64,000 bases of DNA from DASSUW01 sp963806395 (GTDB lineage: Bacteria; Actinomycetota; Thermoleophilia; Solirubrobacterales; Solirubrobacteraceae). The notes under the pieces were generated by a model. That model did not search any database. It saw nothing but the letters and a program-made list of their open reading frames with translations, and was not told the origin of the DNA. The stretch spans positions 124,001 through 188,000 of the forward strand of contig CAWDYI010000016.1 of NCBI GenBank assembly GCA_963806395.1, read 5' to 3'. Positions within the stretch are counted from its first letter, which is position 1, and every line of letters starts with the position of its first letter. Both the position numbers and the translations under genes were made by a program. Below, piece by piece: positions 1 through 8,225 of the stretch.

Positions 1-329
1 GTCCCGCCGACCGTCAGGCCCTCGAGCAGGACGCCGGCCACGACGCCCGCGAGGCCGACGATCGATCCCACCGAGAGGTCGATGCCCCCGGTCAGGATGA
101 CCATCAGCATTCCGATGGCGAGGATCGCGTTGATCGCGACGTGCCTCGTCATCGTGACGAGGTTGTCCCACGTCAGGTACGCGTCCGAGAGGGCCGAGAA
201 GACCGCGATCAGGACGATCAGCGCGATGAAGGCGCGCAGCTCGAGGGCGAGGTTGACGATCTGCAGCCGCCGGCCCTGCGCCGGCGACGGCGTCTCCGGA
301 GCCGTCTGGGTCGCGACGGTCGTGCTCAT
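1..329 (-). CDS. Sugar ABC transporter permease, N-terminal part (cut by window edge)
   Basis: This is the first 109 or so residues of an inner-membrane permease of the ribose/xylose/rhamnose ABC family; the rest lies before base 1. After a short cytoplasmic Gln/Pro-rich start come a hydrophobic helix (FIALIVLIAVFSAL) and a second one ending in the family signature GMLMVILTGGIDLSVGS, followed by VGLAGVVAG. The ATG at 327-329 overlaps the TGA of the ATPase gene as ATGA, so the two are translationally coupled. It would form the membrane channel used with the ATPase at 326-1876. The solute-binding protein is not in the window, so the transported sugar cannot be read from this gene. Confidence 0.9.
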   Translation of the reverse strand, partial: MSTTVATQTAPETPSPAQGRRLQIVNLALELRAFIALIVLIAVFSALSDAYLTWDNLVTMTRHVAINAILAIGMLMVILTGGIDLSVGSIVGLAGVVAGVLLEGLTVGG

Positions 330-1876
330 CGCGCCCCCTCCTGACCGCTCGTGGTCGCCTCGGAGGCCGCCATGATCGCCTCGCGCGTCGCTTCGCCACG
401 GCGGAACTCGCGCACGATCCGGCCCCTCGACATCACGAGCAACCGGTCCGGCACGTGCACCGCCTCCTCGAGCTCCGAGGTCGCGAACAGGACCGCGAGC
501 CCGCGCCTCGCCTGCTCCGTCATGAGCTCGAAGATCTCGGCCTTCGCGCCGACGTCGATGCCGCGCGTGGGCTCGTCCATCAGCAGGACCTTCGGCTCGG
601 TGAGCAGCGCCTTGCCGAGCACGACCTTCTGCTGGTTGCCGCCGCTCAGCGAGCCGATCGGGGCCGCTGGTCCGCTGGCCTTGACCGTGACGTCGCGCAT
701 CATCGACTCGACGGCGCCGGCTTCGCGATCGGCCGACACCCACAGGCGCCGGACGTATGCGCGCAGGCTCGCGAGCGTCATGTTCTGGCCGACCGAGAGC
801 GACTGCACGAGCCCGTCGCGCTGACGATCTTCGGGCACGAGGGTCAGCCCGAGGCCGATGCGCTCCGAGATCGGGATGCGGTCGAGCGGGCGGCCGTCGA
901 GCTCGATCCTGCCGCCGACCGGGAGCCCGCGGCCGGCAAGTGTCTCCAGCAGCTCGGTACGTCCGGCGCCCATCAGGCCGTAGAGGCCGACGATCTCGCC
1001 CGAGCGCACGGTCAGCGAGACCTCGTCCACGGCGAGGCGGCCGGGATTGGTCGGATCGGCGACGACGAGATCCGCCACGTCGAGCAGCACGGCGCCGGCG
1101 GCGGCGTCGGCATGCTCACCCGGGAAGAGCTCGTCGGGATTCCGGCCGACCATCTTCTCGACGATCCACGTCGTGTCGACCTCGTCGGCCTCGGCCTCGG
1201 CGACCAGGCTGCCGTCGCGCAGCACGACGACGTGGTCCGCGATCTCGAGCGCCTCCTCGATGTGATGCGAGACGTAGACGACGGCCACGCCCGAGGCCTT
1301 CAGGTCCCGGATGACACGGAACAACACCTCGACCTCGGCGACGCTGAGCGCCGACGTCGGCTCGTCCATGATCAGGACGCGCGCCTCCTGCGAGAGGGCG
1401 CGCGCGATCTCGACGATCTGCTGCTGACCGACCCGCAGGTCGCTGACCATCGTCCCCGTGTCCAGCGGCTCGTCGAGACGGGCGAGCAGCTCGGCGGCAA
1501 TGCGCTTCTCCTCGTCCTTGTCGACGAGCACCCCGCCCCGCACGCGCTCGCGCGCCATGAACACGTTGTCCGCGATGCTCAGGTTCGGAAACAGGCTGAG
1601 CTCCTGGTGGATGATCGCGATGCCTCGGCCGGCGGCGTCTCGCGGATCGGCCAGGACCACGGGCTCGCCATCGAGCTCGAGGGTGCCCGTCGTCGGGGCC
1701 TCGATCCCGGCCAGGATCTTCATCAGCGTCGACTTGCCGGCGCCGTTCTCGCCGAAGAGGGCCGTGACCCGGCCCGGCGTGACGGCGAAGTCGACGTTGT
1801 TCAGGGCGTGGATGGCGCCGAACACCTTGTTGATCCCGCGGGCACGCATCACGGGAGCGGTCGCGGTCGCGCTCAC
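326..1876 (-). CDS. Sugar ABC transporter ATP-binding protein (RbsA/XylG/RhaT type)
   Basis: A 516-residue ATPase with two nucleotide-binding domains in one chain, the usual length and build of monosaccharide importers. Domain 1 has Walker A GENGAGKST (42-50), signature LRVGQQQ (about 147-153) and Walker B VLIMDEPTS (167-175). Domain 2 has the degenerate Walker A GLMGAGRTE (about 300-308) normal for this family, signature SLSGGNQQ (409-416) and VLLMDEPTR. The GTG start overlaps the previous stop as GTGA. It energises uptake together with the permease at 1-329. Family assignment is firm; the sugar is inferred only from the neighbouring isomerase, kinase and transketolase. Confidence 0.95.
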   Translation of the reverse strand: MSATATAPVMRARGINKVFGAIHALNNVDFAVTPGRVTALFGENGAGKSTLMKILAGIEAPTTGTLELDGEPVVLADPRDAAGRGIAIIHQELSLFPNLSIADNVFMARERVRGGVLVDKDEEKRIAAELLARLDEPLDTGTMVSDLRVGQQQIVEIARALSQEARVLIMDEPTSALSVAEVEVLFRVIRDLKASGVAVVYVSHHIEEALEIADHVVVLRDGSLVAEAEADEVDTTWIVEKMVGRNPDELFPGEHADAAAGAVLLDVADLVVADPTNPGRLAVDEVSLTVRSGEIVGLYGLMGAGRTELLETLAGRGLPVGGRIELDGRPLDRIPISERIGLGLTLVPEDRQRDGLVQSLSVGQNMTLASLRAYVRRLWVSADREAGAVESMMRDVTVKASGPAAPIGSLSGGNQQKVVLGKALLTEPKVLLMDEPTRGIDVGAKAEIFELMTEQARRGLAVLFATSELEEAVHVPDRLLVMSRGRIVREFRRGEATREAIMAASEATTSGQEGAR

Positions 1877-2537
1877 GGGCCCTCCAAGCGGACGGGCATG
1901 ATCGTGATGACCCCGGGCGCGAGGTAGGAGAACGCGCCCGTGAAGCGCACCCGCTTGCCCGTGAGGGACGCGGGATCGACGTCAGCCAGGACCCGCGTCT
2001 TGACCTCGTTGTTGAGGGCGGTCGCGGCATCGGCGAACTCCACCTGGTTGACGAACTGGCCGAAGCTGACCTCGCCGGTCGCGTCGCGGACCGCGGTGCC
2101 GGGCAGCGCGGGACCGATCAGGATCGACACGTCGGTGTTCTTCGGAACGCCCTCGACGGTGATCGGCAGCACGTTGCCGTCCGCCTTGCCGGCGACACCC
2201 TCGCCGGTCACCGGGAACGTGTAGGGGGCGTTGCCCTCGCGGTGCCCGTGCTGCTCGCTCGTTCCCTCCTGATCCTGGCGAAGATCGCCGAGGAGCTGCG
2301 GGAGCGGGACCGCCTGCTGCTCGATCAGCTCCGCAATCCTGGGGAAGTTCTCGCGGCCGTACGTGTCGCGGTCGAACGCCGGCTGGCCGCTCGCCGTCGG
2401 TCGCGGCGCGTCGGCGTCGCGATACGTCGTGTCGAGCGCGATCGCCGCGATCACGAGCACGGTGACGGCAATGCCGACCGTCCGCGGCGTGAGCCAACGA
2501 TGCCGGCTCGGAGCGAGCAGTGTGCCGGCGGGGCTCG

Positions 2538-2541
<4 letters not shown>
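1873..2541 (-). CDS. DUF2291 family membrane-anchored protein, sugar ABC transporter partner
   Basis: A 222-residue protein with one N-terminal membrane anchor (TPRTVGIAVTVLVIAAIAL, about residues 18-36) and an exterior domain. The C-terminal half has the DUF2291 pattern: FGQFVNQVEFADAATALN, then a terminal beta-rich part with TGKRVRFTGAF. Members of this family are found inside rhamnose-type sugar ABC operons next to the double ATPase, exactly as here; their molecular role is not established. I chose the GTG at 2539-2541, which overlaps the isomerase stop as GTGA, rather than a much longer frame that would run antisense-like through the isomerase gene. An accessory role in transporter assembly or binding is only inferred. 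Confidence 0.85.
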
Positions 2542-3533
<992 letters not shown>

Positions 3534-3550
3534 TCTGTCTCCTCTGCATG

Positions 3551-3570
3551 TCTATTCGATACTGAATAGA
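3551..3570. promoter_or_regulatory. Operator 1 of the sugar locus: TCTATTC-N6-GAATAGA palindrome
   Basis: A perfect 7-bp inverted repeat, TCTATTC (3551-3557) and GAATAGA (3564-3570), separated by six bases. It lies between the -10 box (3582-3587) and the ATG of the isomerase gene, at about +5 to +24. The core ATTC-N6-GAAT recurs at 8069-8082 in front of the transketolase genes. The adjacent SorC regulator (3673-4704) is the obvious candidate to bind it; that link is inference. Confidence 0.75.
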
Positions 3571-3581
3571 ACAGTAGCCGA

Positions 3582-3610
3582 TTGGTACTTGAAAGCCGTG
3601 GACATGTCAA
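3582..3610 (-). promoter_or_regulatory. Sigma-70-type promoter of the isomerase/ABC transcript
   Basis: On the minus strand, a perfect -35 TTGACA (3605-3610) is followed after 17 bases by TACCAA (3582-3587). Predicted transcription starts near 3575, just ahead of the operator at 3551-3570. Expression of isomerase, DUF2291 protein, ATPase and permease should start here, independently of the SorC/kinase/transketolase transcript. Confidence 0.65.
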
Positions 3611-3645
3611 GGCCCACAGCCGCTCGGTCCTGCTTACGAGAAACC

Positions 3646-3663
3646 GCCCCGTCCGCACGGGGC
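3646..3663 (-). terminator. Hairpin terminator after the SorC regulator
   Basis: A perfect hairpin, GCCCCGT (3646-3652), four-base loop, ACGGGGC (3657-3663), starts ten bases after the regulator's stop codon. On the minus strand it runs into GGTTTCTCG, a weak T-rich tail. It separates the kinase/SorC transcript from the isomerase promoter. Confidence 0.65.
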
Positions 3664-3672
3664 GAATGGCTT

Positions 3673-4704
3673 CTAGCCGCTCACGCTGGTTCGGCGCGTG
3701 ACCTGCTGCGCCGCGGGACGCTCGGCCACGAGTTGCTGGGCGGTCACGTGGTCGGTGATCAGGACGTTCACCCACCCACCGAGCAGTGCGCCGCGAATCG
3801 CCTCGTACTTGCGCTCGCCGCCGGCTACGCCGACGGTCCGGTCCGTACGAGCGAGCTGCTGCAGCGTCACGCCGATGACACGCTCGTCGACCGCGGAGGC
3901 TACCGACCGGCCTTCCGCGTCGAAGAACCGCAGGCAGATGTCGCCCACGGCACCACGCTCGCCGAGCGCCTGCAGCTCGTCCTCCGAGTAGATGTTGCCG
4001 CTGCTCTGCAGAAGGCTCGACGGCTCGAGCGCGCCGATGCCGACGAGCGCCAGCGTGACGTCATCGAGACCGCCGACGGCCTCCTTGACGAACTGGTCCT
4101 GCATGATCGCGTCGCGCGCCTCGATCGAGCTCGCGATACCTGGAGCCAGCAGGAACGTGGGCTTCGAGCCCGTGAGATCGGCGAACCGCTGCGTCAGCCG
4201 CGCGGCATGCGCCTCGGCAGCCGGATTGCCCACTCCGCCGAACAGCTGCAAGACGCGATCAGCGCCGGACCGGGCGAGCGGGCGCATCGCGTCCACGGCC
4301 GCGAGCAGCGTGGCGCTCCAAGACGAGATCCCCACGATGTCGCCGCCCGTGAGCGTCGCCTCGAGGTACCGCGCAGTGGCGAAGCCGAGGTCATAGGTGA
4401 CGCCGTCCTCGGTGGTGTCCAGGCATTCCACGATGACGGCCTCGCGAAGCCCGTAGGCCTCCTCCAGCACATCCTCGAGCCCGGTCTGGACGCCGGGCGG
4501 CACGACGACCGTCGTCCGGACGATGCCCTCGGCCTCCGCCTGCTTGAGGAGCCGCGACACGCGCGGCTGCGAGACATGCAGCCGTGCGGCGATCTCCGGC
4601 TGCCGCAGACCGTGCTCGTGGTACAGACGCGCGACCTTGGTCATCAGCCGCAACTGCTCGTCGCGGCGAGCAGGCGTCATCGAGCGTCGGAGCGGACCGG
4701 CCAT
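3673..4704 (-). CDS. SorC/DeoR-family sugar-responsive transcription regulator
   Basis: A 343-residue DNA-binding protein. The N-terminal helix-turn-helix is at about 34-56 (LRQPEIAARLHVSQPRVSRLLKQ), followed by a SorC-type sugar-phosphate-binding domain with GDIVGISSWSATLLA, LFGGVGNP, LALVGIGALEPSS and the C-terminal GGERKYEAIRGALLGGWVNVLITD. Such proteins usually bind a phosphorylated sugar and leave their operators. It is the last gene of the transketolase-kinase transcript, 10 bases after the kinase, and a hairpin terminator follows it. Two matching palindromes (3551-3570 and 8069-8082) in front of both transcripts are its likely targets, giving autoregulation plus control of the transporter. 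Confidence 0.92.
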   Translation of the reverse strand: MAGPLRRSMTPARRDEQLRLMTKVARLYHEHGLRQPEIAARLHVSQPRVSRLLKQAEAEGIVRTTVVVPPGVQTGLEDVLEEAYGLREAVIVECLDTTEDGVTYDLGFATARYLEATLTGGDIVGISSWSATLLAAVDAMRPLARSGADRVLQLFGGVGNPAAEAHAARLTQRFADLTGSKPTFLLAPGIASSIEARDAIMQDQFVKEAVGGLDDVTLALVGIGALEPSSLLQSSGNIYSEDELQALGERGAVGDICLRFFDAEGRSVASAVDERVIGVTLQQLARTDRTVGVAGGERKYEAIRGALLGGWVNVLITDHVTAQQLVAERPAAQQVTRRTSVSG

Positions 4705-4713
4705 GTCGGAATC

Positions 4714-6231
4714 CTACGATGCGGGCGTGGACAGATCGCGGTCGGCCTCTGCTCCTTCGGACCCTCGATCACGACGGAGGCGGGCGCGTGCGACCGCGGT
4801 ATGCCAGGCGTCCATGCGCTGTTCGCGAGACCGTGGCGGCTCGCGCGACTCGAACGCCTCGCGCTCGCGACGGAGATCCGCCAGCTCGTCCTCCGTCCAG
4901 ATGCCGAGGGCCCGGCCGGCAAGGTGCGCGGCACCAAGGGCCGAGAGGTTGCGGGCGAGCGCGCGCTCGACGCGCCGCCCGCTCGTATCGGCCTGGAGCT
5001 GCATCAGCACGGCGTTGGCGGTCGGCCCACCGTCGGCGAGCACCGTGTCGACCCGTCCGACGTGCCGCTCGACGGCGGCGACGACGTCCTCGACCTGGAA
5101 GGCGATCGACTCCAGCGCCGCCCGCGCGAGCGCCGGCCGCCGGCTTCCAAACGTCAGGCCGCTGATCGTGCCGGACGCGCCGTCGTCCCACCACGGCGCT
5201 CCCAGCCCACCGAACGCGGGCACGATGTGGATGCCATCGCTGTCCCGCGCCGCCTCGGCCATCAGCTCATCCGGCGTCGCGCCGAGGAGCTCGCCCAGCC
5301 ACACCAGCGTCGCGCCGCTCGACCGGATGTTGCCCTCGAGGGCCCAGCGCGGCTGTCCGTCGTCCCAGGCAACCGTCAGGCAGACACCACCAGGCGCCTC
5401 GGCGCTCGGCTCGGCCAGGCTCATGATCGACGAGCCGGTCCCATAGGTCGCCTTCACGCGGCCCGGCCGCCAGCCGGCATGGGCGAACAGGGCGGCGTGC
5501 GAGTCGCCCATGACGGCGCCGACCGGGATCCCGTCCTGCAGTGGTGGCAGGTGCTTGACCCCGGGGAACGGGCCCGTCGACGCGACCACTTGCGGGAGCA
5601 CCTCGGCCGGGACCTCGAAGAGGTCGAGCAGCCGCTGGTCCCAGGCCCGCGCGCGCACGTCGAGCAGCTGGGTCCGTGACGCGTTCCCGACCTCGATCAG
5701 GTGCTCCCCGCAGAACCGGCTGAGCAGCCAGGAGTCGACGGTGCCGAGGCACAGCTCGCCCGTGCGGCTCCTCGTGCGGCCGGGGTCGTACTCGTCAAGG
5801 AGCCAGCGCGCCTTGAGCGCCGAGAACATCGGGTCGAGCGGGAGCCCGCTCACGGTGCGGACGAGCTCGCCCACACCCTCGGCGCGCAGCCGCAGGCAGT
5901 TCCCGGCGGTCCGCTGGTCCTGCCACGACAGCATCGGACCGAGCGGCCGCCCGCTCGCGCGGTCCCACAGCAACAGCGACTCGCGCTGCGTACTGAACCC
6001 GATGCCGACCACGTTGGCCCGGTCGGCGCCCGTCACGCACTCATCGACGGCCGCCCTCACGCTGGAGAGGATGTCGGTCGCCGACTGCTCGACCCACCCG
6101 GGACGCGGGTGGTTCTGCGTCAGCGGCGCGCCGGCGCTCGCGACGATCGCGCCGGCCCGGTCGACGAGCAGCGCCTTCGTCGAGCTCGTCCCCTGGTCGA
6201 TCGCGAGGACGAGCGGCTCAGCCGCGGACAC
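4714..6231 (-). CDS. FGGY-family carbohydrate kinase
   Basis: A 505-residue sugar kinase of the FGGY (xylulokinase/glycerol kinase) family. The N-terminal phosphate-binding loop is AIDQGTSSTKA (about 10-20), followed by PGWVEQSATDI, the substrate-domain VVGIGFSTQRESLLLWD, and a C-terminal domain with WDDGASGTISGLTFGS and VLADGGPTANAVLMQLQAD. It would phosphorylate the ketose made by the isomerase, in the cytoplasm and using ATP. Its start overlaps the end of the transketolase C-subunit gene by 14 bases. Next to a split transketolase, a role as a D-apulose- or similar ketose kinase is plausible but unproven; the substrate cannot be read from sequence alone. Confidence 0.92.
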   Translation of the reverse strand: MSAAEPLVLAIDQGTSSTKALLVDRAGAIVASAGAPLTQNHPRPGWVEQSATDILSSVRAAVDECVTGADRANVVGIGFSTQRESLLLWDRASGRPLGPMLSWQDQRTAGNCLRLRAEGVGELVRTVSGLPLDPMFSALKARWLLDEYDPGRTRSRTGELCLGTVDSWLLSRFCGEHLIEVGNASRTQLLDVRARAWDQRLLDLFEVPAEVLPQVVASTGPFPGVKHLPPLQDGIPVGAVMGDSHAALFAHAGWRPGRVKATYGTGSSIMSLAEPSAEAPGGVCLTVAWDDGQPRWALEGNIRSSGATLVWLGELLGATPDELMAEAARDSDGIHIVPAFGGLGAPWWDDGASGTISGLTFGSRRPALARAALESIAFQVEDVVAAVERHVGRVDTVLADGGPTANAVLMQLQADTSGRRVERALARNLSALGAAHLAGRALGIWTEDELADLRREREAFESREPPRSREQRMDAWHTAVARARLRRDRGSEGAEADRDLSTPAS

Positions 6232-7183
6232 GCTGCAGCACCGCCTGTACCGCGTCGGCGATCCCGCGAACGGTGAGCCCGAAGTGGTCGAGCAGGAAGT
6301 CGGTGCTCCCGGTCGGCGCGAACTCGCCGCGGATGCCGAGTATGCGCATCGGCACGGGATTGTGCTCCACGACGAGGCTCGCCACCGCGGCGCCCAACCC
6401 GCCGCTCACCGTGGCCTCCTCCGCAGTGACGATCGCGCCGGTCTCGCGCGCCGCCGCGAGGACGGCCTCTTCGTCGAGGGGATCGACGAATGCCATGTTG
6501 AGCACACGGACTTCGATGCCGTCCTTGCGCAGCTCGTCCGCGGCCCGCAGCGAGCGCGACACCATCGTCCCGACGGCGATGATCGTCGCGTCGTCGCCCT
6601 CAGCGAGGCGGATGGCCCGACCGGGCTCGAACGGAGCGCCTTCGGGCGTGACCTCCGGCACCTTGAAACGCGGGACGCGCATGTAGCTCGGGCCGGCCGC
6701 CGTGGCGGCCCAGCGCACCGCCGCCCGGGTCTGCGCCGGATCGGCCGGGACGATGACCGGCAGGTCTGCGACCGCCCGCAACCACGACAGGTCCTCGATC
6801 GAGTGATGGGTCGGACCGAGCTCGCCGTAGGCCATGCCCGGGCTCTGACCGCACAGCACGACACGGACGTTGCTGTAGGCGACGTCGGCCTTGATCTGCT
6901 CGAGCGCCCGGGCGGTGAGGAACGGCGCCGCGGCGGAGACGAACGGAATCAGGCCACCGTTCGCCAGGCCGGCGCCGACGCCGACGAGGTCCTGCTCGGC
7001 GATGCCAACGTTGATCAGCCGCTCCGGGAACTCCTCGCCGAACGCGACGAGGTTGCTCGAGCCCACGGAGTCGTTGCAGACGGCGACGATCCGATCATCC
7101 TCGCGCGCGAGCGCGATCAGCTCGTCGGCAAACGCCTTGCGACAGTCGTAGGTCTGGCTGTCGACGGTGATCTGCTGTGTCAT
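6218..7183 (-). CDS. Transketolase C-terminal subunit (pyrimidine-binding and C domains)
   Basis: A 321-residue protein covering the second half of a transketolase. The catalytic glutamate for thiamine diphosphate activation lies in NVGIAEQDLVGVGAG (E63), followed by TAEEATVSGGLGAAVAS and the terminal transketolase_C domain. The ATG at 7181-7183 overlaps the stop of the N-subunit gene as ATGA; a longer frame adds 20 Pro/Gly/Arg-rich residues that look like antisense noise. With the N subunit it would move a two-carbon unit from the phosphorylated ketose. The split transketolase next to an FGGY kinase resembles the apulose-4-phosphate transketolase A/B pair, which is an inference. Confidence 0.93.
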   Translation of the reverse strand: MTQQITVDSQTYDCRKAFADELIALAREDDRIVAVCNDSVGSSNLVAFGEEFPERLINVGIAEQDLVGVGAGLANGGLIPFVSAAAPFLTARALEQIKADVAYSNVRVVLCGQSPGMAYGELGPTHHSIEDLSWLRAVADLPVIVPADPAQTRAAVRWAATAAGPSYMRVPRFKVPEVTPEGAPFEPGRAIRLAEGDDATIIAVGTMVSRSLRAADELRKDGIEVRVLNMAFVDPLDEEAVLAAARETGAIVTAEEATVSGGLGAAVASLVVEHNPVPMRILGIRGEFAPTGSTDFLLDHFGLTVRGIADAVQAVLQRVRG

Positions 7184-8070
7184 CGAGACAGCTCCTGGAG
7201 CGCCGCCTGCACCTGGGCGGCGTCGGGGACCTTGTGGTGCCACTCCGTGCGGTCTTCCATGAACGAGACGCCCTTGCCCTTGATCGTGTTGGCGATCACG
7301 ACGACGGGCATGCCGGTCGTCGAGGGCGCGAAGGCGTCCAGCAGTCCCTCGTGGTCGTGACCGTCCACGTCACGGATCTCGAACCCGAAGCTCCGCCACT
7401 TGTCGCCGAGTGGCTCGAGCTGCTTGGTCTCTTCGGTGCGGGCCCCTTGCTGCAGGCGGTTGCGGTCGACGACCGCCGTGAGCGAGTCGAGGTCGTAGTG
7501 TGCCGCCGTCATCGCCGCCTCCCAGTTGCTGCCCTCCTGCAGCTCTCCATCGCCGAGAACGACGAAGGTGCGGTAGCTCGCGTCGCGCAGTTGCGCCGCG
7601 AGCGCGCATCCGACGGCAACCGGGAACCCGTGACCGAGCGGGCCGGTGTTGGTCTCCACCCCGGGCACCTTGGTCCGGTTGGGATGACCGTTCAGCTCCG
7701 ACAGCGGCGCCATGAACGTCGCGAGCTTGGACCGCGGGAAGAAGCCGCATTGCGCCAGGGTCGCGTAGAGGGCTCCGGCGCAATGGCCTTTGCTGAGGAT
7801 GAACCGATCGCGATCCGGGCGCGCGGGCTCCGTGGGGTCGATGTTCAGGACGGCGCCGAACAACGTGACGAGGATGTCGGTCACCGAGAGGTCCCCGCCG
7901 ATGTGGCCCATCTGAGCGCGATCGATCATCGTCACGATCGCGCGGCGAACCTCCTTCGCGAGCCCCTGCAGGAGCTCCGCCTTCCCCTCGCCGGCACGCT
8001 CCAGGCCGGTCCGGAAGGCAGCCCAGTCCTTGGCCGCCACATGATCTGCTGTCAACACCTGAATACCCAT
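7180..8070 (-). CDS. Transketolase N-terminal subunit (thiamine diphosphate-binding)
   Basis: A 296-residue protein with the ThDP-binding half of transketolase: AQMGHIGGDLSVTDIL near the N terminus, FILSKGHCAGALYATL, GPLGHGFPVAVGCALA, and the metal/diphosphate motif GDGELQEGSNWEA ending at DRNRLQQ. Active sites form with the C subunit encoded immediately downstream (4-base overlap). The start is uncertain. The ATG at 8070 lies inside the operator (8069-8082) and has no clear ribosome site. A TTG 60 bases upstream is worse, and an in-frame GTG at 8056-8058 is possible. It is the first gene of the transketolase-kinase-SorC transcript. Confidence 0.9.
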   Translation of the reverse strand: MGIQVLTADHVAAKDWAAFRTGLERAGEGKAELLQGLAKEVRRAIVTMIDRAQMGHIGGDLSVTDILVTLFGAVLNIDPTEPARPDRDRFILSKGHCAGALYATLAQCGFFPRSKLATFMAPLSELNGHPNRTKVPGVETNTGPLGHGFPVAVGCALAAQLRDASYRTFVVLGDGELQEGSNWEAAMTAAHYDLDSLTAVVDRNRLQQGARTEETKQLEPLGDKWRSFGFEIRDVDGHDHEGLLDAFAPSTTGMPVVVIANTIKGKGVSFMEDRTEWHHKVPDAAQVQAALQELSR

Positions 8071-8082
8071 TCGTTTATGAAT
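8069..8082. promoter_or_regulatory. Operator 2 of the sugar locus: ATTC-N6-GAAT
   Basis: ATTC (8069-8072), six bases, GAAT (8079-8082). It shares ATTCGNTNNTGAAT with operator 1 at 3551-3570. It sits about 10-23 bases after the predicted transcription start, so bound repressor would block elongation or initiation in the same way as at operator 1. Confidence 0.65.
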
Positions 8083-8098
8083 TGATAGTCGCGCGACG

Positions 8099-8126
8099 AC
8101 CGTACCGCAAATCGGCGAGCTGTCAA
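8099..8126 (-). promoter_or_regulatory. Predicted promoter of the transketolase-kinase-SorC transcript
   Basis: On the minus strand, TTGACA (8121-8126), 16-base spacer, TACGGT (8099-8104). Transcription would start near 8092, leaving a leader of roughly 22 bases that contains operator 2. The same -35 hexamer and layout occur at the isomerase promoter (3582-3610). Confidence 0.55.
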
Positions 8127-8170
8127 GCAACGAAGAAGGGAGCCCGCCGGCTGCCGCCGAGGGTGATCGG

Positions 8171-8192
8171 GTCGCGCGCGTGCGCGCGCGAC
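8171..8192 (-). terminator. GC-rich hairpin after hyuB, probable operon end
   Basis: Nine perfectly paired bases, GTCGCGCGC (8171-8179) with GCGCGCGAC (8184-8192), around a GTGC loop. It begins 34 bases beyond the hyuB stop. No T-run follows, so this may be a hairpin-only or Rho-assisted end, or a barrier between the two minus-strand operons. Confidence 0.45.
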
Positions 8193-8225
8193 AACCCTTG
8201 GCCCGCGGCAGCGGAGCCGGGGTTG

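Noticed and set aside
455..1927. 490-residue plus-strand frame over the ABC ATPase, and similar long plus-strand frames such as 3301-5679 and 45257-47000
   Set aside because: Antisense to well-conserved genes and rich in Arg/Gly/His/Asp, as expected from GC-rich third positions. No domain or ribosome site.
8041..8058. A second TTGACA on the minus strand (8049-8054) as a promoter for the transketolase genes
   Set aside because: It lies inside the coding region after the probable start, and no good -10 follows. The TTGACA at 8121-8126 fits better.
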